From positions 248,001 to 312,000 of the forward strand of contig BLLK01000022.1 in NCBI GenBank assembly GCA_021927905.1: a DNA stretch of 64,000 nucleotides, read 5' to 3'. The stretch comes from Chaetoceros tenuissimus. Its lineage: Eukaryota; Bacillariophyta; Thalassiosirophyceae; Chaetocerotales; Chaetocerotaceae. The notes beneath the pieces are model-generated. The model saw nothing but the letters and a program-made list of their open reading frames with translations, ran no database searches and was not told the DNA's origin. Positions within the stretch are counted from its first letter, which is position 1; each line of letters begins with the position of its first letter. Below are positions 31,181 through 43,389 of this stretch, piece after piece. A program made the position numbers and the translations under genes.

Positions 31181-34100
31181 ATGTTGTCTTCAAAAAGGAT
31201 TGGATCCAGACTGGCATCTCGCGCAGCTGTATCCAAGTCCTCACTCGGACCTTCAAGGAGAATTCATCAGTTGGGAAGAACATCTGCTGCAAGAGTAGCA
31301 ACTCCTTTGTCTTCTGTTCATCGCCATCTTTTGCAATCATCCCTATTTTATTCAACAGAGAGAGTGCTCTCTTTGCGCACCGGAAAAAACAAGGATTTTC
31401 AGCCTAAAACTGTTTACACTCCTGATAATGAGAAGGAGAACTGTGGTGTAGGTCTTGTGGCTTCCCTCAAGTCTGTTCCAAGTAGAAGAGTGGTAGAACA
31501 AGCTGATGAAATGCTTGTCCGCATGTCTCATCGTGGAGGATGTGGTTGTGACCCAGCATCTGGAGATGGAGCAGGTGAGTACATGTAGTTATGTGATGAG
31601 TATGAGGTGTGACATAAGGTTGATGAACAAGTAATAATTGTTTTCATATTTTTTGGCTGAGTCACCCCATATATACATATTTTGGTGTTATATTCTTTGA
31701 TCAAAACTCACAATTTATATCTTAGGTATGCTTTTTGGAATGCCTGATTCTTTTATGCGTTCCAAGGCAAAAGAACTTTTCAAAAAAGATCTTCCAAAGA
31801 TGGGAGATTACGCAGTTGCAAACGTTTTCTTTGCTCCTAACAATGAACAAGCTATGGCAGATAATAAGGCGCGCATGCAGAGGCTTGCAAAAGAGCGTGG
31901 TATGGAATTTATCGGTTGGCGTCCTGTACCAGTGGACAACTCTATGTTGGGCCGTGATCCGCTTGACTCTGAACCGATCACTGAGCAATTCTTTGTTACA
32001 AATAAGGGCAATTATTCGAAGAGAGAATTTGAGCAAGAATTGATGAGAATTCGTAAGGTTGCTGAGGAAGAGTGTGCTTCACAGTTTGGACGCGAGTCAG
32101 GATTTTACATCAACTCTCTCACTGGACAAACCATCACCTACAAAGGACAATTGACTCCTGAGCAAGTATCACAGTATTACCTTGACCTGAAAGATCCTAC
32201 CTTTGTGTCCCATCTTTCTCTCGTCCACTCCAGATTTTCTACAAATACATTTCCATCTTGGGAACGTGCTCAGCCTATCCGTATGATGTGCCACAATGGT
32301 GAAATCAATACTTTGAGAGGAAACAAGAATTGGATGTATTCTAGAGGAGGTATCATGGGTTCTGATTACTATGGAGATGCAACTTCCCAGCTCCTTCCAG
32401 TAACTGGTGACCACATGAGTGACTCGGGTAACTTTGATTCAGTTCTAGAATTAATGGCAAAGGCAACCAATCGTTCACTTCCTGAATGTGTCATGATGAT
32501 GATCCCAGAAGCATGGCAAGACAACCACAACTTGTCTGAGACCAAGAAAGCTTTTTACGAATACAACTCCGCAATTATGGAGCCTTGGGATGGACCAGCT
32601 ATGGTTGCTTTCACTGATGGGAGATACATCGGAGCAACACTTGATAGAAATGGGCTGCGTCCTTCTCGTTATTACGTCACAAATGACGACCACGTTGTTT
32701 TATCTTCAGAGATTGGAGTAATTCCTGAATTGAAAGATGAAGATGTAAAGATTAAGCATCGTCTTGAACCAGGAAAGATGTTCCTTGTAGATTTTGAAAC
32801 AGAAAGAATTGTTCCAGATGATGAAATTAAGGAGCAAGTTGCAGCACAGAAACCTTACAAGGAATGGGTAGAAAACAACATGATTGACTTGGAAAAGTGG
32901 ACCGAATCATCCGGTGTTGACAAGCCTAAGATGAATTTTTCATCAACTAACAGACGCTTGAATATGTTTGGATTCAGTCAGGAGAAACTTGAAATGCTTT
33001 TATTACCAATGTCCATCGGTGGAAAGGAAGCACTTGGAAGTATGGGTAACGACGCTGCTCTTGCAGTATTGTCTGAAAAGCCGAGACAGGTTAACGATTA
33101 CTTCAAGCAGCTTTTTGCTCAAGTAACAAATCCACCTATCGATCCAATCCGTGAGGAGATTGTCATGTCTTTAGTATGTCCTGTAGGTCCTGAGCAGAAT
33201 ATTCTTGCTGACTCGAGCGAGAAGCATTGCGAGAGACTTGTTGTCCGTCATCCACTTCTCACTATGGAAGAGATGAGCACTCTGAAGAATAAGAAACACA
33301 AGCGAAGTGATGGGTCAACTGCTTTCTCCACTCATGTTATTGATACAACTTTCCCAGTTGATTCTGGAGTAGACGGTATGTTGCAAGCTTTGGAACGTAT
33401 TTGTGATGAAGCAGCAGATGCCATCCAAGGAGGCCTTGGTGAACAGGGAGTTCAAGGAGTGATCCTCTCAGATCGCCTAGCAGGCTCTGACAGAATGGCT
33501 TTACCTTCTCTTGTTGCTGTTGGGGCAGTGCATCAACATTTGTTGAAAACACAACAACGTCCAAAGGCAGCTATCTTCTCTGAAGCGGGAGATGCAAAGG
33601 AAGTACACGACTTCGCAACATTAGTCGGCTTTGGTTGTGATGGTGTATGCCCTTATGTAGCATACGAGGCGATTTGTAAGATGAATGCAGATGGACTTGT
33701 AGAGGCTAAGTCAGGAAAGCACTTTGAGGACAGCGAGGCTATTGCCAACTACCGCAAAGCTGCTGCCAAGGGATTACTCAAGGTTATGAGTAAGATGGGT
33801 ATTTCTACTCTTCAGAGTTACAAGGGAGCACAAGTGTTTGAAGCAGTGGGTCTTGCAGAAGAAATCGTGGATAGATGCTTCACCGGCACTACAACTCGTA
33901 TTCAGGGAACTGGGTTCGAAGCACTTTACAGAGATCTTAAACGTTTCCATGAAGAAGCGTACCCTGATAACAAAGATGAACAGCCACTCGTGCAAAACGA
34001 TGGACAGCTACATTACCGTACTGGAGAAGAAGCTCACTTGAATACTCCACAAGGAATGGTCAATTTGCAACTTGCGTCTAGAACAAATTCTCGTGAGGCA

Positions 34101-36116
34101 TACAAGGAGTTTGCAAGAATCACAAATGAACAGAACAAGAAGGTTACTCTGCGCGGGCAGTTGAAATTCAAGTTTGATCCGAGCCGCTCAATTTCGATTG
34201 ATGAGGTTGAACCTGCAAGTGAGATTGTAAAGCGATTTGCAACAGGTGCAATGTCCCTTGGATCCATCAGTCAAGAAGCGCATGAAACCCTTGCAGTCGC
34301 AATGAATGCTCTTGGAGGAAGATCTAACACTGGAGAAGGAGGAGAGGATCCAAAACGTTTTACTGATAACCGTCGTTCATCTATTAAGCAAGTCGCATCT
34401 GGACGTTTTGGAGTGACATCCCATTATCTTGCCAATAGTGACCAAATTCAGATTAAGATGGCACAAGGTGCAAAGCCTGGTGAAGGAGGAGAACTTCCAG
34501 GCTTCAAGGTATCTGAATACATTGCCGAGAATAGACACACCACCCCAGGTGTAGGTTTGATTTCCCCTCCTCCTCATCATGATATTTACTCTATTGAAGA
34601 TCTTGCACAACTTATTCACGATTTGAAGAATGCTCAACCACACGGTGAGGTATCTGTGAAGCTTGTATCTGAAGTAGGAGTAGGAGTAGTTGCAGCAGGA
34701 GTCGCAAAGGCACTTTCTGACCATATCACAATCAGTGGACATGATGGAGGAACAGGAGCAGCAGCATGGACAGGATTGAAGGGTGCAGGACTTCCTTGGG
34801 AACTTGGTCTTGCAGAAACACAGCAGACACTTGTCCTTAATGGACTTCGCGATAGAGTCAAACTTCAAACAGATGGTCAATTGAAGACAGGTAGAGATGT
34901 TGTGATTGCGTGTTTATTGGGAGCTGAGGAATTTGGTTTCGCAACTGCTCCTTTGATTGCAATGGGATGCATTATGATGCGTAAGTGTCATTTGAATACC
35001 TGCCCAGTTGGAATTGCAACTCAAGACGAAGAATTGAGGAAGAAGTTTGCTGGACAGCCTGAGCATGTCATGAATTACTTCTTTTTGATGGCCGAAGAGA
35101 TTCGTGAGATTATGGCTCAACTTGGATACCGCACCATGGAGGAAATGATTGGACAGACTCAGCATCTCGAGCCAAATACAAGAGGAATGCATTACAAGAG
35201 TCGAGGTCTTGATCTTACTCCACTGTTGACACCAGCTTCTGAACTTAATCCAAGTGCTGGCGTTAGAAATCTTACAACTCAAGACCACGGGCTGAACCTG
35301 AAGAAGGATCATGTTATTATTGAGAAGGCAAAGGCTGCCCTTGAGGATGGAACTCCAGTCGAGATTGAGGAAACCGTTGACAACCTTGATCGTACTTTTG
35401 GAACAATTCTTTCTTACGAAGTCTCCAAGAAGTATGGAAAGGAAGGACTTCCAGATGACACCATCAAACTCAATTTGAAGGGACATGGAGGTCAATCATT
35501 TGCTTTCACTCTTGCCAAAGGTATTACTGCAACCATCGAGGGAGATTGTAATGACTACGCAGGAAAGGGACTCTCGGGTGGAAAGATTGCAGTATTCCCA
35601 TCCCAGAAGGTTATTGATGATGGATTTGTCCCAGAGGACAATGTTGTTGTAGGAAATGTATGCTTGTACGGAGCTACCTCTGGAAAGGCATTTTTCCGTG
35701 GAAAGGCTGGAGAACGTTTCTGTGTTCGTAATTCAGGAGCTCTTGCAGTTGTGGAAGGAATTGGTGATCACGGTGCAGAGTACATGACTGGAGGTCATCT
35801 TGTTTGTCTTGGCGAGACTGGTCGTAACTTCGCTGCAGGAATGAGTGGAGGTATTGCATATGTTTATGATCCAAATAATAAGTTCCCAGAGAGATGCAAC
35901 ATGGGACTTGTTGGTCTTGAGACTGTAGAAGACGTGGCTGAGAAGGAGGATCTTTACAATTACATTAAGGAACACGTTGATGTAACTGGAAGTACAGTTG
36001 GTCAAGCAATGCTTGAAGACTGGGATAATGCTTGCAAGAACTTTGTCAAGGTCATGCCACATGACTACAAGCGTGTTCTAGAGGAGCGCGCAGCAGCTGC
36101 AGCTGAAGCAGCTTAG
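31181..36116 (+). CDS. Glutamate synthase large subunit (GOGAT), probably mitochondrial NAD(P)H type
   Basis: The model is join(31181..31574, 31726..36116), 1594 aa, with a 151-bp GTGAGT...TTAG intron reading SGDGAG|GMLFGMP. GOGAT transfers the glutamine amide to 2-oxoglutarate, giving two glutamates. After about 85 residues comes the processed N-terminal Cys ([11 protein letters not shown]), nucleophile of the glutaminase domain. Later come the FMN-binding barrel ([30 protein letters not shown]), the 3Fe-4S cysteines ([20 protein letters not shown], about residue 1215), and the C-terminal beta-helix ([17 protein letters not shown]). The Ser/Arg-rich leader without acidic residues looks mitochondrial. 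The C-terminus ends [16 protein letters not shown], like large subunits that partner an NAD(P)H-oxidising small subunit, but that subunit is not fused as in plants and fungi. The ferredoxin-type alternative is not fully excluded. Confidence 0.95.
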
Positions 36117-36246
36117 GCTTTGTATTCATGTTTCTGTATATTGGATTTAGATAGTCAATAGCTTTAAGACTCTACGTACTAAATAGCTCTTGATTTTACA
36201 ATATGACAAATATTTTCAATTGTAAAAACACATATTTTTATTATTT

Positions 36247-37585
36247 TCATTTGCCGAATCGGCGCTTTCGATCATTTGCGTATTGTCGAATCACCTGAAG
36301 AAGGTCGAATTTATTCAACTCCGGCCACTGTTTGTCTAAAAAGAACATTTCTGAATATGCAGCTTGCCAAAGCAAGAAATTACTCAATCGATATTCTCCA
36401 CTGGTTCTGATTATGAGATCAGGGTCGGTAGATGTTCCTGTCAAGAGTTTTTGTTGTATAATCTTCTCATCGACATCATTCAATGTTATCTGTCCATTTT
36501 GAACATCTTGAATGACTCCTCTACAAGCGTTGACAATTTCTCCTCGACTACCATACGATAGACATATATTCAATGTTAGTCTATCACCATTTTTGGTATC
36601 ATCAACCATCTTTTTCATTCCGTCAGCTACATCTTTGGGGATCTGATCCGTCTCTGTACTCAAAACTTGTATTCTGATCCCTTTCTTAACTGCCTCTATT
36701 CTCAATTCATCGCAATATTTCACAAAGATGTTCATCAATGCACTGATTTCACTTTTGCTTCTATTCCAGTTTTCTGTACTAAAAGCGTAAACGGTAAGAA
36801 TCTGAACACCTTCTGCGAGACACCATTTGCAAAAGTCTACCAATGTTTTTGATCCATCCCAGTGTCCCTTTGCTACATTATTATACTTCGATCTCCCGTA
36901 TCTACGGTTACCATCCATAATCACACTGAAATTTGAAAGAATGAGATTTGGTTCATGGTGCAAGTTAATACTGAATTTTGATAAATAGCTAGAGCACTTA
37001 CGCAATATGCTTGGGAATTGCATCGAAAGGAACCCCGCTTTCACGATGAGAATGAACTTCACTCTTTAAATATTTTCTAGTTTTTTCATCTCTTTCTTCG
37101 TCATCATCATCATCATTAATCTCACAAATGCTGTTTTCAGCAGAACTCGAATCACCTTCATTTTTCTCGAAAATTTGATCTTGGCCAGTATGTTCCGAGT
37201 CAAATTTGAATTCAGAAGAAAGGACAAACCATATGGTACTTAGAAGTGTATTGATTTTCTCCCATCTTGATCCAAATGGAGCTTTATTTTTGTTTGTACT
37301 GCCATCATTCAAATATGAAGCAATACAGATACCTATGCAAACACCCAAAAGTAGGGGTAAAAGCACCAATAGCAGCGGACTAGAAAGGTACACATTCAGA
37401 ATCTTGTGAATGATACTAGAGCACCATCTAAGGATTAGAAAAATGCTGGACTGTCGATGATTTTCACTAATAGGGCAGTAAGGATAATAGTCACCGCTTT
37501 CTTCGGATAGAAGGTATAGGTTGCTACCATAGCTTGAATTGGGGAGATCCCTCACTCCTTCTCGGAAAAGTTTGGCATGTGACAT
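36247..37585 (-). CDS. cis-Prenyltransferase (dehydrodolichyl/undecaprenyl diphosphate synthase)
   Basis: The model is complement(join(36247..36925, 37002..37585)), 420 aa, with a 76-bp GTAAGT...TTTCAG intron. The junction restores the family signature IPKHIAVIMDGNRRYGRSK. The enzyme condenses isopentenyl diphosphate into long cis-polyprenyl diphosphates for dolichol. Conserved segments: the catalytic Asp and substrate loop (MDGNRR), GSKTLVDFCKWC, ILTVYAFSTENWNRSKSE, LNICLSYGSRGEIV, and DLIIRTSGEYRLSNFLLWQA with SEMFF and W. Unlike bacterial enzymes it has about 190 extra N-terminal residues. These carry one membrane segment (PLLLVLLPLLLGVCIGICIA, about residues 70-90) and an acidic run (DDDDDEERDEK), suggesting anchoring in the ER. 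Confidence 0.93.
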
Positions 37586-37959
37586 TGTAACAGCTCCACC
37601 TAAAGTCTGATGATATCACTATGCAACCAATCTTTGGACCTAATTATTTAGGAATACAGAATAGGTAAAAGATGATAGTTATTGCGAATGCTGCGAATGG
37701 TTGTTGGTTGTGGGGAAAAAAAATAAAAAATCACGAAAAGAAAAGCGGTGGAAAAATGCGCATTGTCGCGCAATGTGGGCAGAAATTGGGTTTTCGGTTT
37801 TTTGAAAACAAGGGAAAAAATGAAACTAAAAAAAAGACCCAATTTTTAATAATAATACTCAATGATATGATTTTACGCTGCACTATGATAGTAGTATTGA
37901 AGAAATCATAGAAAGCTGTCTAAAATCATACGTAACAAGTTTATGAAAAAAATAACTAC
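37586..37959. other. AT-rich spacer
   Basis: This 374-bp region holds the cis-prenyltransferase promoter and the 3' end of the ABC transporter gene, both on the minus strand. It has several A runs (about 37720-37850). No gene is supported. Confidence 0.4.
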
Positions 37960-39939
37960 TTAGATTTCTTTCTGAAATGTGAGCTGCTGTTCAACGAGGT
38001 TGTAAAATACAGATCGCATATCGAGTAATTGCTCAAATGTCCCACTTTCAACAACAATGCCATCTTGCAAAACGACAATGCGATCTGATTCTTTTATTGT
38101 TGAAAGGCGGTGCGCAATGGAAATGACAGTTTTATCTTTCGTCATACACTTGATTGCTTCGTGGACATGGTATTCACTCGTTGAATCAAGTGCGCTTGTC
38201 GCTTCGTCAAGTATCACGATGGGCGCATCTTTCAAAATCGCTCTCGCAATTGCGACTCTTTGCCGCTGCCCGCCAGATAGTGCTCTTCCTCGATCTCCAA
38301 CTTCTGTATATAGTCCACGGGGTAAATTATTCGTAAAATGCAATACATGGGCTAACTTTGCTGCTTCAAAAACCTCTTCGTCTGATGCATCGAAACGACC
38401 ATATCTAATGTTGTCTGCTATTGTACCACGAAAAAGTTGTGGCTCTTGTGGAACAATTGCAATACTATTTCGAAGAGTTGCCGGGTCCATCTTTGTAATA
38501 TCATTATTATTTAGAGAAATGACTCCATCATCGCAGTCATATATCCTGGTCAAAAGAGAAGCTATCGTACTCTTTCCTGAGCCACTACCACCTACAATTG
38601 AAACAACTTCACCTGCTTTAATATCTAAAGAAAACTTTGGCCCTAAAATTTGGACATCATTCCGAGATGGATACGAAAACTTGACGTCATGGAAATGAAC
38701 CGACAGTGAGTCGCTTCCAAGTCTTGTGCAGGTAATATCGTCAGTAATTGTCCTTGGTATCGCGGGATCTCTATCAATAATATCAAAGACTCTACCCGCA
38801 GCAGCAATAGATTTCATCATTTCAGTATAAGTTCCAGATAACGATGACATATTCCCAGCCATGAGTAAAGAGTACATTAAAAATCCAGATAATTCTCCAG
38901 CTGACATTGTGCCATCAATGACAAGATTCCCTCCATACGCTAGTACTAAAAGTATTGCACCGTTAGCTGCAACATGAACAATTCCATCGAATGCAGCTTT
39001 TGTCTTTCCGACGTGTATCTCTTTGCAATGTGCATTTCCAATCGCATCCGAATACATTTCATACTCATATTTTTCAGCTACAAACTGTTGCACAGTTTTG
39101 ATACCACTAAACACCTCTTCCGCGATGCTTGTTGCCTTTCCGTGCATCTCTTGCACATTCTTTTGCTCTTTCCTCAACTTCATTCCAACCGTCCTTGCAG
39201 CTAAAAATACAGGTGGAATGGAAAGCAAAGACACTACTGCCAAGTCTGGAGAAGTGTAAAAAAGTAGCGAAGTAGAACCAACTGACATGACTATCCCTCT
39301 CAAACCCGAAACGGCATCAGTTGTAACAGCCCCCTTAATGTATTGTGCATCATTTGACAGCCTCGAAATTAAATCACCAGATTTGTTAAAATCAAAGAAG
39401 GCTGATTCTTGAACAAGTATAGATTTGAATAGTTGTTGCCTCATTCTTTGAACAATTCTATTTCCTGCAATATTCAACATTAATGATCTGGCATAAACTC
39501 CTAAACCAGCTGTGGCTGTCAAACCAAATAACCCAACTGCCGCCGTGAACGGCGAAGTCATCGCTGTGGAAGATGTTGCCGTTGAAGCTTCTAAAAGTGC
39601 TAGATCTAATACTTTTCCACATGCATATGGCAGTATTAAAGTAATTGAAGATGTTACTCCTAGTGTTGCTGCAGATGCTAGAATAAGATTCTTCTCTGGC
39701 TTTGCAAGTTCGTACAGACGATTTAAAATTTCTTTTGAATCTCTTTTGCCATCGGTTCTGCTTGGTTCAAATGTTGAACGTGGGTATAACTTTGTTGAGT
39801 TTTGTAGACTTGAGGTGGGTTGATCCTTGATTTTCGTCTCATTTGACGTTCCTCGATCTATATTAAGAATAATACCTCTACATCTTATATTTCTGCGCAG
39901 TGTTGCATGTCGGTTGAGAATAGATCTTGTAGCAAGCAT
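37960..39939 (-). CDS. ABCB half transporter, mitochondrial ABCB8/ABCB10-like
   Basis: This single exon encodes 659 aa. An Arg-rich, Asp/Glu-poor leader (MLATRSILNRHATLRRNIRC) suggests import into mitochondria. Six membrane helices occupy about residues 85-380 (ABC_membrane type), then one nucleotide-binding domain. This has Walker A GGSGSGKST (about 453), Q-loop PQEPQLFRGTI, signature LSGGQRQRVAIARA (about 556), Walker B IVILDEATSALDS (about 576) and the switch His in SIAHRLSTI. A half transporter of this layout works as a homodimer exporting a substrate, with ATP hydrolysed on the matrix side. Mitochondrial ABCB8/10 relatives act in haem, iron or redox balance; the substrate here is unknown. 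The plastid TAP-like alternative remains possible. Confidence 0.9.
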   Translation of the reverse strand: MLATRSILNRHATLRRNIRCRGIILNIDRGTSNETKIKDQPTSSLQNSTKLYPRSTFEPSRTDGKRDSKEILNRLYELAKPEKNLILASAATLGVTSSITLILPYACGKVLDLALLEASTATSSTAMTSPFTAAVGLFGLTATAGLGVYARSLMLNIAGNRIVQRMRQQLFKSILVQESAFFDFNKSGDLISRLSNDAQYIKGAVTTDAVSGLRGIVMSVGSTSLLFYTSPDLAVVSLLSIPPVFLAARTVGMKLRKEQKNVQEMHGKATSIAEEVFSGIKTVQQFVAEKYEYEMYSDAIGNAHCKEIHVGKTKAAFDGIVHVAANGAILLVLAYGGNLVIDGTMSAGELSGFLMYSLLMAGNMSSLSGTYTEMMKSIAAAGRVFDIIDRDPAIPRTITDDITCTRLGSDSLSVHFHDVKFSYPSRNDVQILGPKFSLDIKAGEVVSIVGGSGSGKSTIASLLTRIYDCDDGVISLNNNDITKMDPATLRNSIAIVPQEPQLFRGTIADNIRYGRFDASDEEVFEAAKLAHVLHFTNNLPRGLYTEVGDRGRALSGGQRQRVAIARAILKDAPIVILDEATSALDSTSEYHVHEAIKCMTKDKTVISIAHRLSTIKESDRIVVLQDGIVVESGTFEQLLDMRSVFYNLVEQQLTFQKEI

Positions 39940-40375
39940 TACTTTTGTGGAAAATTATCAATCAGAGCATATATGAAGTTTTTGAATGTACAGTATGATG
40001 AAGGGACACATGGACACATAAAAAGCGCCACCAATTATTCTTTTGTGCTAGCAAAACGTGGCCACATAGAAGAACGTTACAAACACAAACGTTATCACCC
40101 CAACCCTAAAGGGATAACCACACCTACTCATCAAAGAAAACACATCACTTTTTCTTTTTAGAGTGATGAGGTCGTCTAACAATTACTATCGAAGTACTTC
40201 ATTCCTACTCATCCTGAGCAAGCGACATTAAACAGCACATAGACAATCGAGACGCTAGACGTGAAGGTTAGCTTTACAAAGAGGAGGTAGAAGTTTATTG
40301 TAGTTCATAATTTTGATTCAGCCTTATTGATCAAAACCTAGAGATATTACACGCAAAACAAGAAGCAGAACGAAA
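39940..40375. promoter_or_regulatory. Divergent spacer, ABCB / ABC1 kinase
   Basis: This 436-bp region contains the promoters of two oppositely transcribed genes. A/C-rich stretches (AAACGTTATCACCCCAACCC, near 40088) occur. No recognised motif or gene. Confidence 0.35.
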
Positions 40376-43300
40376 ATGGCCAAATACACACATGCAGCAT
40401 TAATTGCTGCTCTTTCACTGAACTCATTTTCAAGTGTTGCAGCCTTTACATCTACAAACACCATATCTAGAAGATTCAAGGCACTTGAGGCAAAGACAGT
40501 AGACCCATATTCTACACTTGAATCTTCAGTTCTTTCTTCAAAAGGTGTCGAGACTGCAGCGTCAAGTTCAGCAGCTGCAAATATCGACACATCAAATGTA
40601 AATCTTGACTCAGTATTTGCACCTATCCAATCTGCTTTGAATCAAATTATCGAGACGGAGAAGGCTCTGAATAATATGGAACATACTGCAGTTTCCAATA
40701 CAGCAAAAGTATTACTAAATATTTTGACTACATTCGATAGTTTCACTGCTGGTGTTTCAAATGCAGTACTTGGTCTTCTTGATATTCCATACGAAAAGCT
40801 GAAGAGCATCATTGACACATCTATTCAAGCAGCACAGACATATGCTACTAATGTTGACCAAACTTTGTTGAATGATCCTACAATTGGACCAATTTTGAAT
40901 GAGATTCAAACAAACTTTCAGAAATTAAGTCCAATCATCGGGGAAGAGCTTGCTTCGCTACCTCCATCAGTAGGTATCTTGGCATCTGCTGGTATAACAT
41001 ATGGAATTATTTCGACTACTTTATCAATTGGCGAAGGTCCTCCTCCTTCTTCGCCTTACCCTCTTGGTCGATACGATCCAAGTTCTGCTAGAGCTTACTT
41101 TGACAAAAGGCCACTAGAGGTGATCTCTAGAGCTGTGGAAATTGCTAGTCTTAGTACTAAATTTGGTTTGGGTTTATTAAAAGACTATTTAGACAAGTCT
41201 TTGGAAAAGAATCAAGATAAGCGAGCATTGGAGTTGGCTGAGCTTTTGACAGTTCTAGGGCCAACATTTAGTAAGTATGAAATGAATTCAAGTTACTTTT
41301 GTGAAACATGCATCTGATAAAATCGTCTATAGTCAAAATTGGTCAGTCTCTATCCATTAGAACTGATTTATTGAGTCCTGCATACGTAAGGGGTCTCACT
41401 TCTTTGCAAGATCAAGTTCCAGCATTTCCAACTGATGTGGCAAGACAAATTATTGAAGAGGAATTGGGGCAGTCTGTAGATTCTGTATTTTCAGAGTTCA
41501 GTTCAGTACCAGTAGCAGCAGCAAGTCTTGGTCAGGTATTCAAAGCAAAGCTTCGATCAACAGGACAAGAAGTAGCTGTCAAGGTTCAGCGTCCCAATAT
41601 TATGAATCAGATTGCTCTAGATATGCACCTTTTGAGAGAAATTGCACCAGTAGCAAAGAGATCATTTAATTTAAATAGTGATACAGCAGGAACTGTGGAT
41701 GCCTGGGGACTGGGCTTTGTTGATGAATTGGATTATATTGCAGAAGCAGAGAATGCAGAATATTTTACTGAGAGTATTCAAGCAACTCCTCTGAAGGGAG
41801 TTGTTTTCTCACCGCCAATTATTGAAGAATGTACCACTGGAAAGATTTTGACCACTGAATGGGTAATTGGAGAGAGGTTGGACAAAAGTTCAAGCGAAGA
41901 CGTTACTATTTTATGTTCTATTGCGATGAATACATACCTAACGATGATGCTTGAGACCGGCGTGCTACATTGTGATCCTCATCCGTAAGCTTCACTTGCA
42001 AATGTTTAGAACAGGATGTGAACATTATTTCTAACTTATTTCTTTAAATTCACAGGGGAAATCTTTTGAGAACTCCAGAAGGAAAGCTTTGTATTTTGGA
42101 TTGGGGTATGGTAACTCGTTTGGATCCAGATTTGCAAGTCACACTCAGTAAGTAGCCTCTCTTATTTTTGTGTCAATTTCAGCATATTAAGAGTCTAACT
42201 CATTTCCTCCTTCAAAGTTGAGCATATGGCACATTTAACATCAGCTGACTATGCAGAGGTACCTCGCGATTTACTTCTCCTTGGGTTCATCCCAGAGTCA
42301 AAAGCAGATTTGATTGAAGATAGTGGTATAGTAGAAGTCTTGGCCAATGTTTATGGACAGTGGACTTCTGGGGGAGGTGTCAATGGAATTAATGTGAATG
42401 AGGTTATTGCCTCCCTTCAGGATTTAACAGAAAAGAAAGGTAATCTCTTTCAAATTCCGCCTTATTTCGCGTATATTGCAAAGAGTTTCTCTGTTTTGGA
42501 AGGAATTGGACTCAGTAATGATCCAAAATACTCAATTATCAACGAGTGTCTCCCATATGTTAGTAAACGACTTCTCACTGATAAGTCAGAGAGGACAGGT
42601 GGGGCACTATCTACCTTTATATTTGGACCAAAAAAGAATGATGCAAATCGTATCATTGACTACGACCGTGTTGAACAATTGATTTCTGGATTCGGGGACT
42701 ACACGACATCAGCAGCAGGTGCATCATTGGGGTTAGAAAAATCTAGAGTTGAGCTGATTAATGATCTGGCTGACCAGGTATTAGACCTTTTAGCCACTGA
42801 AGAAGAAACTCCGCTTCAAACAATTTTCATTGAGCAGATTGCTAAGATCATGTCATCAAGTAGTCGATCCCTTTGGTCCGAATTACGTGAACGATCGGGA
42901 AAACTTCCAACTGGAAGAACTGTGCTAGGCACGCTTGTGGATCCCTTGGGATTATTTAGAACTTCTCCCGTAGTCAGAATGAACTCATTAGATGAGGAGA
43001 CAATTGAAAGTACTCGTAACCTCATCAACCTGCTTGGTGAACAAGCTGGAAACAATGGGAATGCAGCATTTGATGCATCAAACTTCACAGGGGCAGAAAT
43101 TCAACAACTTACAAGTACCCTTGTTCAAAAGATTTGGTCTCGACGAAGTGGTATTCTTAAGACTGGTAATAGACTAGCAACAAAGTTGCTCCAACTAACT
43201 GCAGATAAACTTGAGAGTGGTGAAAGAGAGGTACTGATTCTTCCAGTCCCAAGTGTACCAATGATTGAAGCTGCCACTGTAAATGATGGGAAGATTCATC

Positions 43301-43389
43301 AAGAAACTGTGGCAAAAAGTCACAGCGAAAGATTGACAAATGCTCGTCGCATTTTAGAAGAAGCAGAGAGAGAAGAGTCGTTCAATTAG
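40376..43389 (+). CDS. ABC1/UbiB-family atypical kinase, plastid-targeted type
   Basis: The model is join(40376..41270, 41333..41984, 42056..42147, 42218..43389), 936 aa, with three short introns (62, 71, 70 bp). The N-terminus AALIAALSLNSFSSVAAF has a signal peptide ending VAA-FTS, the A-F junction of diatom plastid preproteins. The kinase-like core begins at LGPTF|IKIGQSLSIRTDLLSP (the ABC1 KxGQ motif). It continues with the Ala-rich loop AAASLGQVFKA, the ATP lysine in VAVKVQRP (about 378), HCDPHP|GNLL (about 515) and DWGM in place of DFG (about 530). Plant ABC1K proteins sit on plastoglobules and affect prenylquinone and chlorophyll metabolism. A 300-residue N-terminal region and a 380-residue C-terminal region have no motif I recognise. 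Confidence 0.92.

Noticed and set aside
37672-37911. 79-aa ORF between the cis-prenyltransferase and ABC transporter genes
   Set aside because: Lys-rich translation of A runs, without support as a gene.
38057-38698. 213-aa plus-strand ORF
   Set aside because: It is a shadow of the conserved nucleotide-binding domain of the ABC transporter on the minus strand.
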